Assembly: GCF_040412425.1 (NCBI RefSeq)
Contig: NC_089762.1
Span: 20,389,147 to 20,453,146, forward strand
Reading direction: 5' to 3'
DNA: 64,000 bases
From: Macrobrachium rosenbergii
Taxonomy: Eukaryota > Arthropoda > Malacostraca > Decapoda > Palaemonidae
Below, in pieces: positions 22,706 to 32,781 of this stretch. The notes below the pieces were generated by a model. It did not search any database. It was not told the origin of the DNA and saw nothing but the letters and a program-made list of their open reading frames with translations. Numbering within the stretch: the stretch's first letter is position 1; every line of letters begins with the position of its first letter. The position numbers were made by a program, and so were the translations under genes.

Positions 22706-23007
22706 ACTAACACTTTAAGTTAAGTATACTTTAGTTTTACCAGACCACTGAGCTGATTAACAGCTCTTCTAGGGCTGGCCTGAAGGATTAGACTTATTTT
22801 ACGTGGCTAAGAACCAACTGGTTACTTAGCAATGGGACCTCCAGCTTATTGTAGAATCTGAACCACATTATAGCGAGAAATGAATTTCTATCACCAGAAA
22901 TAAATTCCTCTAACTCTTCATCAGCCGGTCGGAGACTCGAACTCGGGCCTACCGAGTGATTGGCCAGAGCTCGACCGACTCGCGCAATGAAGAGCACTAA
23001 CACTTTA
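22706..23007 (-). mobile_element. tRNA-derived SINE with 12-bp target duplication
   Basis: The element body is 22718-22995 on the minus strand, flanked by the direct repeat ACTAACACTTTA (22706-22717 and 22996-23007). On the minus strand it starts with a tRNA-like head (GCGCGAGTCGGTCGAGCTCT region, then a B-box-like GTTCGAGTCTCC) and continues through a conserved body (GAATTTATTTCTGGTGATAG, GTTGCTAAGTAACCAGTTGG) to the tail GGCCAGCCCTAGAAGAGCTG. The clean duplication shows a simple, fairly recent insertion. Confidence 0.9.
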
Positions 23008-23077
23008 GGTGGATGCTATAAGTTTGGAAGAATCATCTTCAAGTTTTAAGTTGACTTAATGTAGAGAAAGCAAAATA

Positions 23078-23402
23078 TTGTTTTCATATAAGTAACTTAC
23101 CAAGTAATCACAAAGCTAAGGTTTCTACTCATGCAGTAGCCTTTTTAAAAATTCTCCTGGTAGCGCTTCTATTGTTTTTTGTGTAGGTGACATGCTCTGT
23201 CCACTATTGGAGCTCTTGGGGAAACAACCAGCCAGTTAGTTCAAGTGTGTTTCTGCCACGGCAGCTCTTTTCTTGCTTTTCAGTTGTCTTTACTGGACTT
23301 CGATGAAGTATTATCACTTTATTTTGGCAGCTTTCAGAGCTTTTGTCAGCTCATTAGTTTTTTGGATCAGGATCCTAGTTTTATAGAGTTATGTCAGATT
23401 CT
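23078..23402 (+). repeat. DIRS family D-type 5' terminal region, first copy
   Basis: About 180 bp from 23085 (CATATAAGTAACTTACCAAG onward through GGTTTCTACTCATGCAGTAG, TTTTTTGTGTAGGTGAC and CCACTATTGGAGCTC to AACCAGCCAGTTAGTT) are the inverse complement of the centre of the module at 50280-50400, including GAACTAACTGGCTGGTTGT-type and CATGAGTAGAAACCTTAGCT words. This marks the 5' end of a D-like element; a second, diverged 5' end follows at 23403. Confidence 0.65.
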
Positions 23403-23839
23403 AGTTTCATATAACTAACTTACCCAGTAATTACTTAGCTAACTATTTCTTGCCTCGATAGCTTAGAAATTAAAAAAATTCCCGGGTAATGCTTCACAGA
23501 TTTAGTGCAGGTGACTGGTCCTGCCCACTAACAGGAATACCAAGAACTACTAGCAGACAACCTCATTCTATTTTTGCTGACGTTTGAGTAACGCCGATTT
23601 TGATGGCAGCTGTGTTCTTAAATTCGCCGGTCGGAGACTGGATTTAGGTGAAGGAATATCGCCGATTTCGGGTAGCCTTCAAGCTTTCAGCTTTCAGCAT
23701 AGTATTTTGTTGTTTTGTTAGTTTTGTTGTTAATGGACCTGATTCAAGTTTTTCATATTTCGCAGCAGTAGCAAATTTGCAGTTAAATTGTTTAACTACC
23801 AATAGTGTAGTTCACTGCGCTACCACCCTTACAGGTTAA

Positions 23840-25560
23840 TCCATCCTCATGGGGCAGTCCAGAAGCCTTCTCTCCCAAGCCTTTAGCCACTGAGCACCTG
23901 TTCACGTGGTCCCTTAGCGCCCAGCAAACTCTCTCAGGCGCCCCATGTCAGCGTCCAAATGACTGTCTCCTCTCAAGCGCTCGGCTCCACTTTCCAAGCG
24001 CTTGGCGCCACCCATGTGCCCGGCACCAGCACCAGTTCCCGAGCATCTGGAGCCAACTCTGCAGTGCCCATCACCCTCCTCTGAGCGCCAAGCACCCACT
24101 CCCAGATGTCTTGCTTCTCTTCAGTCGCCGTCGCCTTTAGTTCAAAATGAACCTTCATTGGTTCCCATTAAGCAGCAGTTGGTTAGGTTATGACGTTGCT
24201 GAATAAGGCTCCCTCTGCTTCTAAGACTTCTCTTCAGGCTACCTTGTCCCTGGTCTCTTAAGCAGAGGAGGAAGGCGGTCAAGAGCCTGCTCCTAAGTCG
24301 GCCCATGCAGCTCTTCTGCGCTATTTGCTGGTGAATTTTCCCACCTTTTTTGCCCTAGCTGGCCCGGTCTCACCTGCCTCGACCTTTTTGATGAGGTCCC
24401 ATCCGGACAACAGGACTAGGCTCCCCAAGATAGTGCTCTCTTCGTCTTCCAAGAAGGCTCTTAAGGAAATTGAAGGTTGGCTTTCAGCTAAAAGGGAGCA
24501 AGGAAAAGCTTCCTTCGTCTTTCCTCCCTTGTGCCTTGTTCAAAGGAGATATTTGTCTTAATCACCGGGGAAGCTCCTCCTTTGGGAGTCGCTGCCTCCT
24601 CCCAAGGGGACTTCTCTTCATTGGCAGAACTAGACACCTTGTCAAAGATTTATTGAAGGTGTTTGAAGTATTTAGCTTCCTGGACTGGACAGTGGGGGCA
24701 CCGGCCAAGAAGATTGAAGGCTGTCAAGTTTTATCATCTGATATCGCCTCAGACTGGTTGGGAGTCCTGTCATGCACGGACAAGGCCATTACGGATGGCT
24801 CTGTAGGGATTGCCTCTCTTTTTTACTCTTGGTGTCTTGAAAAAGAGGAGGTTCCTCGTTGGACGAGCCGGTAGAGTTCTCGGCTAGCACTCTGTTAGTC
24901 CCGAGTTCGAGTCTCTGGCTGGTCAATGAAGAATTAGAGGAATTTATTTCTGGTGACGGAAATTCATTTCTTGCTACAATGTGGTTCGGATTCCACAATA
25001 AGCTGTAGGTCCCGTTGCTAGGTAACCAATTGGTTCTTAGCCACGTAAAATAAGTCTGATCCTTTGAGCCAGCCCTAGGAGAGCTGTTAATCAGCTCCAT
25101 GGTTTGGTTAAACTAAGGTATACTTAACTTTTGAAGAAGAGAGAGCTCTGGTGCTCCTTTATCACTAAAGGAATCACTCAGACACAGAAGTCGGCCCTAT
25201 TGTTTTCGCCTCTGGACCAACACCACCTCTTCCCTCAGGACATGGTTACGTAGATTGCATCTGATTTACAAGAGAAGTCCAAGCAGGATTTGTTGTCACA
25301 GTCCTCCAAGCCTTCCAAGGATTCAACTTCTCTTGCTCCTAAGCTGTCCTCTCCACTCCAGCAGCAGCCCTTTGGTGGAAGTAGGCCCAGATTGCAGTTT
25401 AGGACCTTCCCCTGTGTCTGTTTCATGACCAGGTCCACCAAGAAGGGCCCAGCCAAGACAGTGCCCAAAAAGTGAGATGGAAGTCCTTCATACACCAGTA
25501 GGGGTCAGACTTCTGTAGTTTGGGGAGAAGTGGATAATTAGAGGAGCAGAGCCATGGGTC
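23840..25560 (+). pseudogene. DIRS gag-like protein (family D), split by a SINE
   Basis: A Pro/Ser-rich front part (about 23880-24180) is followed by LVNFPTFFALAGPVSPAS near 24330 and LSSSSKKALKEIEGWLS..REQGKASFVFPP near 24430-24530. These match LTNFPDFFTPTCPASPSS and LSSSVKKALKEIEVWL..REQGKASFAFPP of family C. Next come LKVFEVFSFLDWTVGAPAKKI and SLFYSWCLEKEEV, then the SINE. The protein resumes in another frame as RALVLLYH..RNHSDTEVGPIVFASGP near 25145. Several frameshifts. Gag-type proteins package element RNA; the N-terminal zinc-binding part is not readable here. Confidence 0.75.
24853..25135 (+). mobile_element. tRNA-derived SINE inserted in family D gag
   Basis: Starts near TTCCTCGTTGGACGAGCCGG with a tRNA-like head and B-box-like GAGTTCGAGTC, runs through GGAATTTATTTCTGGTGACG, TGGTTCGGATTCCACAATAA and GTTGCTAGGTAACCAATTGG, and ends GGTTTGGTTAAACTAAGGTA. 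Same family as 22718-22995. GAAAAAGAG before and GAAGAAGAG after are probable diverged target duplications. The gag reading frame is interrupted exactly between EKEE and the RAL segment. Confidence 0.85.
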
Positions 25561-25599
25561 ATCAAGGTTCTAAAGGAAGGCTGTCATCCCATTCCTGGA

Positions 25600-27320
25600 G
25601 AGCCCTACAAGCTCCCCCCCCCCATTAGTCACCTCTCCCATCACAATGTTGGCTTACTCAAAAGGTTCATAGAGACATTCAGCCCTTTTGGAGGAGGTGT
25701 CCTCCATCATCCAAAAGAGAGCCGTAGAGCAAGTCAAGAACACCCACACAAAGGGCTTCTATAACCGTCTCTTTGTGGTTCTGAAAGCTTCGGGGGGTGG
25801 AAACCAGTCCTAGATGTAAGCGCCTTCAATCACTTTGTCCGGAAGATGAAATTCAAGATGGAGATGAACCATTCAGTCCTCTCATCCATTCACCAGGACA
25901 ACTTGATGATAACCTTGGATATGCGGGGCACATACTTCCACATCCCGATCTATCCAGACTCCAGGAAGTATCTAAGGTTTGTCTTTTAGGACAAAGTATA
26001 TCAGTTTCAGCCCTTTGCTTCAGTCTTCTATGGCCCCTCAGGTGTTCATGCAAGTTCTGGCTCCTCCCGCAAAATGGCTCCATCTAATAGGGGTAAACAT
26101 CAGTCTGTATATGGACGACTGGCTGCTTCGATCCCTGTCAAAGGAAAAGTGTATGAAGGACACGTACAAGATTCTTCTCCTTACCCAGGAACTTGGTCTT
26201 CTCATCAATCTCCAGAAGTTCCAGTTGACCCTGTCTTAAGAGATTCTCTATTTGGGGATGACTTTCAACTCTCTGACTTTTCGGGCTTTTCCGTCACTCA
26301 AGAGAATTTCTGGTTGCCTTCAGAAAGTCTGCAGTTTTATAGCCCTCCCATCCTGCTTGGCTCAGCAGTGGATGAGCCTTCTGGGGACTCTAGCATCCAT
26401 CGAGTTGTTTTTCAAGCTGGGCAGATTGCACATGAGAGTTCTTCAGTTCTTTCTAAAGGCCAGCTTGGACAGGAAAACACAACGGGACTCCTCCGTGTTT
26501 CCAATCACCCCGGAGATCAAATCGGACCTGCAATGGTGGCTGTCTGAAGAAAGACTACATGTATCAGAAGAGAAGTCCCTTTGACCTAGACTTGTATTCA
26601 GATGCCTCAGACGTAGGCTTGGGAGCCCCACTGGGGAATCGGGAGGTATCCAGTACATGGGCCCCAGAGCAACAAAGCCTACATACAAATGTCAGAGAAC
26701 TGAAGGCGGTTCATCTAGGGCATCAGTATTTCTCAAACATGGCTGCAACAAGACAGTAGTAGTACACATGGACAGTACCATGGCCTTAGCCTATATCCAG
26801 AAACAAGCGGCATTCACTCCTTCTCTCTCTACCAGGCAGTAAGAGATCTATTCTTGTGGATGGATCAAAATCAAGTGACACTGGTCACCTGGTTTATCCA
26901 GGGGAAATTAAATGTCTTGGCGGACAAACTGAGCCGTCAGAAGCAGGTCCTTCCCACCAAATGGATCCTGGATCCCCTGGTCTGTCTGGATCTTTTGAAA
27001 CTATGGGGCAGACCACATTAGACCTGTTTGCCACCTCCAGAAACATCGACGTCCTCTCTTCTGCTCTCCAGCCCCGTATCCTCTTGCATGGGCAAGACTG
27101 GTCCAATCTGGATCTTTATGCCTCCCACTTTTCATCATGGTCAGGGAGGTGATAAACAAATTTCAAACTCATCACAATGTAACTATGGTCCTCATAACCC
27201 CATTTTGGCCCCTGAAGGAGTGGTTCCCAGACCTACAGTTATTGGTGGATTTCCCGAGACTTCTTCCCCAAAAATTGCATTTACTCAGACAGCCCCACTT
27301 CACGAGACACCACCAAGGGC
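25600..27320 (+). pseudogene. DIRS reverse transcriptase / RNase H (family D)
   Basis: The RT fingers/palm is readable as VLDVSAFNHFVRKMKFKME and ITLDMRGTYFHIPIYPDSRK (first catalytic Asp) near 25805-25970. A stop follows FVF. The frame then shifts to give ISLYMDDWLLRSL (YMDD box, about 26100-26135) and QELGLLINLQKFQ. RNase H motifs follow: LYSDASDVGLGAP near 26597, VRELKAVHLG near 26695, and HMDSTMALAYIQKQ near 26770, each in a different frame, then DKLSRQKQ and LDLFATSRN. At least five frame breaks. Two-domain layout is that of family C. Confidence 0.8.
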
Positions 27321-28436
27321 TGTCTGCTCCTGCTCTGACAGGCTTCAGACTGTCCACAAGCTTGTCAGAGCAAAAGTTTTTCAAGGTGAGCTGCAGAGGC
27401 TATTGCACAGTGCAGGTGTAATTCTTCTAGCCTCGTCTACCAGGTTAAGTGGGCAGTCTGTCGTCAATGGTGCATTAGCCACAATGTCTCTTCTTCTGAG
27501 ACATCTATAACTCAGATTGCTGATTTCCTCCTATATCTGAGGGACTCTAGGAATTTGCCTTCTTCCACTATCAAGGACTATTGAGCTATACGTAGCTCAG
27601 TTTTTAAACATATAGGCCTGGATCTTTCATCAGACTCGGATCTTAACAACCTCATCAAGTCCTTTGATATGCCCAGGCAGAGGAAGGATGATCTGGTCTC
27701 TTGGAACCAGGGCGTGTTATTGAAGTGGCTAACAGGTCTTACCTTTGAACCCCTTCATTCCGCTTCTCCGTGGAATCTCACTCGTAAGGCACTACAGTAT
27801 TCCTCGTTGCTTTAGCTACCACTAAACATAGTGAAATTCAAGCTATCAATAAAAGGGCAGGTTTTTCCAGAGGAGACAGTTTGTTCCTTTACCCTAGGTT
27901 TAGCCAAGAATGAGGACCCGTCCAAACCCTGGCCTCGTTCTTTCATCATTAAGAATTTAATGGACATCCTTGGCTCCGAGGAAGAAGAAAGAGTGCTTTG
28001 TCCTGTCAGAGCTCTGAAGTATTACCTGAGTGGGACTGAAAAGATCAGAGGTCCATCCAGTAACCTCGGGTGTTCAGTTAAGAACCTGTCACATCCTCTT
28101 ACTAAGAACACATTCTTGTTCTTCCTGAGGAACTTAATTTCTGAGGCACATTCACGGATTCAGGAAGACATTCTGCATACTTTTAAAGTGAAAGCTCATG
28201 ACGTCAGGGCAGTAGCTACCTCTTTAGCTTTCAGGCACAATATGTCCCTATCTTTCATTCTCCAGTTGACCTACTGGAAGTGCAAGTCTATTTTCGCATC
28301 ACACTATTTAAAGGAGGTGGAAACTGTGTATTATAATTGCAGTACCTTGGGGCCATTATCAGTGGCTGGCATGGTATTGGGGGAGGATTCAAAGGAAGCA
28401 CTCTTTTTCTCCAACTATTCTTTCGCCTTGGTGTAG
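27320..28436 (+). pseudogene. DIRS tyrosine recombinase (family D)
   Basis: The C-terminal catalytic half is one open frame (27831-28436, 201 codons): LAKNEDPSKPWPRSFIIKNL, VLCPVRALKYYL, then KVKAHDVRAVATSLAF with the HxxR pair at residues 123 and 126 (about 28197-28208), and FASHYLKEVE with the candidate nucleophile Tyr near residue 159. The N-terminal half is broken: LTRKALQ near 27780 is followed by a frameshift and stop. At the place of the first catalytic Arg (AKRVSE in family C) the DNA reads KHSE, suggesting loss of that Arg. Confidence 0.8.
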
Positions 28437-28812
28437 GGTTTTGATTGTTGGGGAGCCTGGGGGTACAGTGTACCTGGAGTACCCACCAGCCTTAGTGGAT
28501 GGGTTGTGGTGTTTTCAGAGTAGTTGATAGCGTTGTTTGGTTGTTTTCAATTTGGTACTGCGCCCAGGACAAGGACATTTTTATATGCTTTGGTAGCCAT
28601 CAGGCCTATCCTCCACTGCAAAGCTTCCACTGAAGTAGAGGCGACCTGTGACTCAACCACAACACTACTACAGGTTAAGATGAACACCAAGCAGAGGCAG
28701 TATTCACCTGCAGTAGCTCTCTTACCAGGTAAGGAAACAAGCATTGTATCAATGCTGGCAAAATTTTCTGTTTCAAAGTCATTACCATGCTTTAATGTTT
28801 TGGTGTAGAATA

Positions 28813-28995
28813 CAGTCAACCCCTGGTATTTGCTGGGGATAGGGACCACAAACACCCACGAATAGCTAAAATCCATGAATACTTGACATCCCCCCCTCTA
28901 AAAATGCTTATAAATGGCTATTTAAATAGTTAAAAAACCAGACGCCCCTCTAAAAATGTTTATAACTGCTTATTTTAATAGTTCAAACACCAAAT
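28813..28995. mobile_element. TA-flanked MITE fragment
   Basis: Starts after TA with CAGTCAACCCCTGGTATTTG and shares inner words (CACGAATAGCTAAAATCC, CTCTAAAAATGCTTATAA) with the complete MITE at 41923-42283. Its far end is missing: family C begins at 28996. It therefore was probably cut by the family C insertion or by an associated rearrangement. Confidence 0.65.
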
Positions 28996-29335
28996 ATGAT
29001 ATTTTGATGATGAAATAAATTTTTAAACATACTTACCAAACACTCATTCAGCTATTTCACTCTTTTCGGCAGACCGGAGATTTTCAAATAGCTGGGTGCG
29101 CAGAACCGCTTGGTGTAGGTGTCACAGCCCCCGCCCACCATCGGGTCCCAGGTAGATCAAAAGAAAGTCGGCAATTCGCCGTCGCCACCATCCATCTGTG
29201 GGGAGGAGGGTGGGCTCAAATTAATGACTGTTTGGTAAGTATGTTTAAAAATTTATTTCATCATCAAAATATCATTTTTATACATGACACTTACCAAACA
29301 GTCATTCAGCTGACTCCATATTGATGGAGGAGGAG
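28996..29335 (-). repeat. 3' terminal module of family C: hairpin plus terminal repeat
   Basis: Hairpin arms: ATGATATTTTGATGATGAAA at 28996 and the complement ending CATCATCAAAATATCAT at 29275, ~45 bp each. Between them (about 29037-29200) lies an inverted copy of the element's own 5' repeat: ACTCTTTTCGGCAGACCGGA, TGTAGGTGTCACAGCCCC and GGTCCCAGGTAGATCAAA all have complements at 34980-35100. Just outside (29276-29330) is the terminal repeat TACATGACACTTACCAAACA. Confidence 0.85.
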
Positions 29336-29740
29336 ATGGAAGAATCAATCCCAACCTTCATCAGAAGTCAAGCCAGCGACTGAGAACATAATAATGCCTG
29401 ATCTACCTACCTGTCAAGAGAGCTACTGCAGGAAGGTACTGCCTCTGGTCGGTGCTCATCTCGACGTGTAGGACGCTTGGTAGAATTGACCATGATCGCT
29501 CCTACTAGCGGGATCTGCAGCCAAGGATAAGTGCGCTTGGCTTGGCAGAGGATAAGAAATAATTGCCCTTGCCCAGGGCCACAGCACAGACCAGAATAAA
29601 CAAACACGACACCTACACCATACACAAAAAACCACCCATACCCTACATAACTGGAGGGTACTCAGGTACAAGTACCTCTAGGCACCCCAAAAAAACTCGA
29701 CACCTTATATCAAGGCGAAGTAAATAGAGAGACATACTCC

Positions 29741-30917
29741 CTACACTCCCTTGCCCAATACCATGCCAGAAACTGATAACGGCGCAAAAACACTACGGTC
29801 GTCGTAGACCGTTTCAACGTCCTTCAAATAAAAATATGCGAAGACTGACTTAGTCTTCCAAAAAGTCGTCTGAAGAATCGCACTCAGGGACATATTACGA
29901 TGAAACGCAAGCGATGTCGCTACCGCTCTCACTTCATGCGTTTTGACTTTTAACACCGGAAGCTCACCTTCCATTAACACGTCCGGCGCTTTCCTTAATC
30001 AAATCTCTAATGAGGAAGGAAAGCGCATTCTTCGAAAGGGGACGGTCAGGCCGTCTCACTGAACACCACAAATTAGGTGAACTACCACGTAAATTACGTG
30101 TTTTCTCCACATAAAACTTAAGTGCTCTAACCGGACATAAAACGTTCTCCAATTCTTCTTGTCCGAGTATGGAAGATAGACCTTTAATCACAAAAGAGCG
30201 AGGCCATGGACGTGAAGGGTCCTCATTCTTTGCTAAAAAAGAAAGGAGTAGAGAGCATACTGCATCAGATTGGCAGAAGCCCACTTTTTTCTCAGTTGCG
30301 TGTAACTCACTAACTCTCTTCGCCGAAGAGAGTGCAAGAAGAAATAATGTCTTCCGAGTGAGATCTCGTAAAGATGCATCCTGCAAGGGCTCAAAAGGAG
30401 GTCCTGAAATCCAACTAAGCACCACATCCAAATTCCAGGAAATAGGACTATTCGCCAATTTAGTAGTCTTGAAAGACTTCAGCAAATCCGATATATCTGA
30501 GTCATTCGATAGATTTATGCCTCTATGCTTAAACACTGAGGCCAACATGGATCTATAACCTTGGATTGTCGAAAAAGCCAGCTTACTATCGTTTAGGAAA
30601 AGAAAGAAATCAGCAAACTGTGCTAAAGTGGTTTTAGTAGACAAGATATGATTGCATCGGCACCAGTCTCGAAACAAAACCCATCTTGACTGGTAGAGCT
30701 TGTCAGAAGAAGTACGTCTGCATCTCGCAATTGCCTCTGAAGCTCTTCTTGAAAAACCCTTCGCTCTGACAAGGTCCCTGACAGTCTGAACCCTGTCAGA
30801 GCGAGAGAGGGTAGGCCTTGGTGAAAGTGGTGAAAGTGTGGCTGTCTGAGCAGCGACTTCTTTAAAGGTAGCTTTCTCGGGAAGTCCGATAGGAGTGAGA
30901 GAAGATCGGGAAACCAC
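29741..30917 (-). pseudogene. DIRS tyrosine recombinase (family C), one frameshift
   Basis: Integrates the element's DNA by strand transfer through a Tyr nucleophile. The main frame (30917-29964, 317 codons) has the core-binding domain (DLVRAKGFSRRASEAIARCR, YQSRWVLFRDWC, about residues 48-87) and box I with the catalytic Arg at residue 201 in LALSSAKRVSELHAT (about 30315). A frameshift near 29970-29990 moves to a second frame (29980-29741). That frame has KVKTHEVRAVATSLAF (HxxR, about 29938-29927) and FAYFYLKDVETVYDD with the candidate Tyr near 29830. The break separates the first Arg from the rest of the active site. It overlaps the end of RNase H in a different frame, as is usual in DIRS. 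Confidence 0.85.
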
Positions 30918-32781
30918 TCTTTCCGAGGCCAGAATGGGGCCACCAACGTCATCGACGATCCCGGGTGCATGACGAATTTGGTGAGAACCTCCCGAATCAT
31001 CCCGAAGGGAGGGAATGCATAAAGATCCTTGTGCGACCAGTCCAGAAGCATGGCGTCTGTGGCAATCGCCTGAGGATCTGGATCGGGAGAACAGTACAGA
31101 GGAAGACGATGGTTCTTGAAGTCGCGAAGAGGTCTATCGAGGGCTTTCCCAAACCTTCCAAAGACCCTCGCACTGAGACTTCGGAGTTCAACATCCATTC
31201 TGTTACCAAGACTTGATTCGCCCGACTGAGCTCGTCTGCTCTCACGTTCCTCTTCCCCTGAACGAATCTGGGGAGAAGCGTAATTCCGTTCTTCTCTGAC
31301 CAAAGAAGAAGATCTCTTGCTTCTTTGTACAGGGAGAAAGAATGAGTACCTCCCTGTTTTCTTATGTAGGCTAGGGCTGTCGAGTTGTCGGAGAAAATCG
31401 CTACTACTTTCCCCGACACAAGAGGTGCGAAGACTTGAAGACCTAGAAAGATCGCCCTCAATTCCTTGAGATTGATGTGAAGCTTCTTTTGATCCTTCAG
31501 CCAAGTCCCCGACGTTTGGTGGTTGTTCATCCAAGCTCCCCAACCGACGTCTGAGGCGTCTGAATAAAAGTGTAGGGACGGGTTCAAAATTTGAAGAGAC
31601 AACCCTTCCTCCAGTCTTGGAATATCGTACCACCACCGAAGATCTTCCTTTATCTGGGGTGTGACCCGAAACACGTGTGACTCGGGTTGTGTCCTCCTGT
31701 TCCAAACCGCTTTCAGGTAAAATTGAAGTGGTCTTAGATGAAGTCGCCCCAGTCGAACAAACTTTTCCACTGAGGCTAGGGTTCCTAGAAGGCTCTGCCA
31801 TTCTAGAGCTGAAGAAAACTCCTTTTGCAGGAACTGGCGAACTTTGGAAAGACAGGACTGGACTCTTTTGGGGGACAGAAAAGCCCGAAAACTCTGAGAG
31901 TTGAGAAACATTCCCAAATAAAGAATCGACTGTGTCGGAGTTATCTGAGACTTCTGTAGGTTGATGAGAATTCCTAATTCCCGAGACAAAATAAGGGTCT
32001 TCTGTAAGTCCTCTTCGCACTGCTGTTGAGATGAGGCTCGAAGAAGCCAGTCGTCCAGGTACAGAGACACGCTGATCCCCATCAGATGTAACTACTTCCC
32101 CAGAGCGGCTAGCACACGCGTAAACACCAGGGGAGCTGTGGACAGGCCGAAGCAAAGCGCTCGAAATTGGTAAATCTTGCCCCTGAAAACGAACCTCAGG
32201 AACTTCCTGGAGAGCTGATGAATTTGAATGTGGAAATATCGTCTCTCATGTCCAGAGACACCATCCAATCTCCTTTGGCGGAGAGACGAAAGAACTGAAT
32301 TCGGCGTTTCCATCACGAATTTTGTTTTCAAACGAACAAGTTCAGAGAGCTGACATCCAGAACTGGCCTCCAACCTCCTGAGGCTTTCGGGACTACTAAA
32401 AAGTCTGTTGTAGAAACCTGGGATATCGTCGTTCGACACTGTCTCTATGACTTGCTTTTGTAGGAGAGCACGTACCTCCGCTTGAAGAGCGACGAATCTC
32501 TCTGAGCCTTCTGCATATGCCACTAAGTTGATGGGAGAAGGAGAGAGAGGTGGCATACTGAGAAAAGGAATCACATGCCCATCCTTGAGTGTCTGGATCA
32601 CCCAAGGATCGGCACCTCTTGCTTCCCATTCCTTCCAAAAACCCTGAAGTCTGGCTCCGACAGCAGGGGAGAGGACTTGATGATCACTTGGTTGACGATG
32701 ACGTCCCTGCTCCTGCGGGTTTCCTAACACGAGCGGGAGGTCGCAAGTTCGTTCGAGGACGTCTGAAGGAAGACCTGCCAC
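30620..32781 (-). pseudogene. DIRS reverse transcriptase / RNase H (family C), lightly damaged
   Basis: Makes element DNA from RNA. The first part (32781-32092) shows VIQTLKDGHVIPF, QKQVIETV, FYNRLF, KFVMETPNSVLSSLRQ, YFHIQIH and FRALCFGLSTAPLVFTRVLA. A TAG at about 32092-32094 interrupts just before the palm. The same frame resumes with ISVSLYLDDWLL (YLDD, 32061-32050) and runs to 30997. RNase H acids: Asp in FYSDASDVGWGAW (about 31560), Glu in LKELRAIFLGL (about 31464), Asp in FSDNSTALAYI (about 31389). Two short stretches are out of frame but self-correct (SPESLRRLEAS.. and RRLDGVSGHERR..), hiding the first palm Asp. Near 31100 the frame changes so that the C-terminus (LDWSHKDLYAFPPFGMIREV, FWPRKEWFPDLLSLL) reads in the frame ending at 30623. 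Confidence 0.85.

Larger units (their letters stand above)
23395..28812 (+). mobile_element. DIRS-type retrotransposon, family D (degenerate)
   Basis: Starts with a terminal region CATATAACTAACTTACCCAG near 23408, followed by gag-like (about 23840-25560), reverse transcriptase/RNase H (about 25600-27300) and tyrosine recombinase (27320-28436) remnants in standard DIRS order. The post-recombinase tail (28440-28760) aligns with the tail of family C by words such as CAGAGGCAGTA and TGCAGTAGCTCTCTTACCAG. A SINE (24853-25135) interrupts gag. A MITE at 28813 marks its downstream limit. Stops and frameshifts throughout; sister family to C. Confidence 0.85.

Noticed and set aside
24853..24930. Possible tRNA gene (B-box-like GTTCGAGTC), also at 22930-22990 on the minus strand
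   Set aside because: No complete cloverleaf; each is the head of a SINE with a common body and tail, one with a 12-bp target duplication.
23078..28812. Integrated virus as an explanation for the RT-containing regions
   Set aside because: Domain order gag, RT-RNase H, tyrosine recombinase, with no envelope, protease or DDE integrase, is that of DIRS retrotransposons.
30623..32155. A 510-codon minus-strand open frame across the family C RT region
   Set aside because: For most of its length (32155 to about 31100) it is the wrong frame over the real RT/RNase H coding; only the last ~150 codons carry true RNase H tail motifs, and these are included in the RT/RNase H entry.
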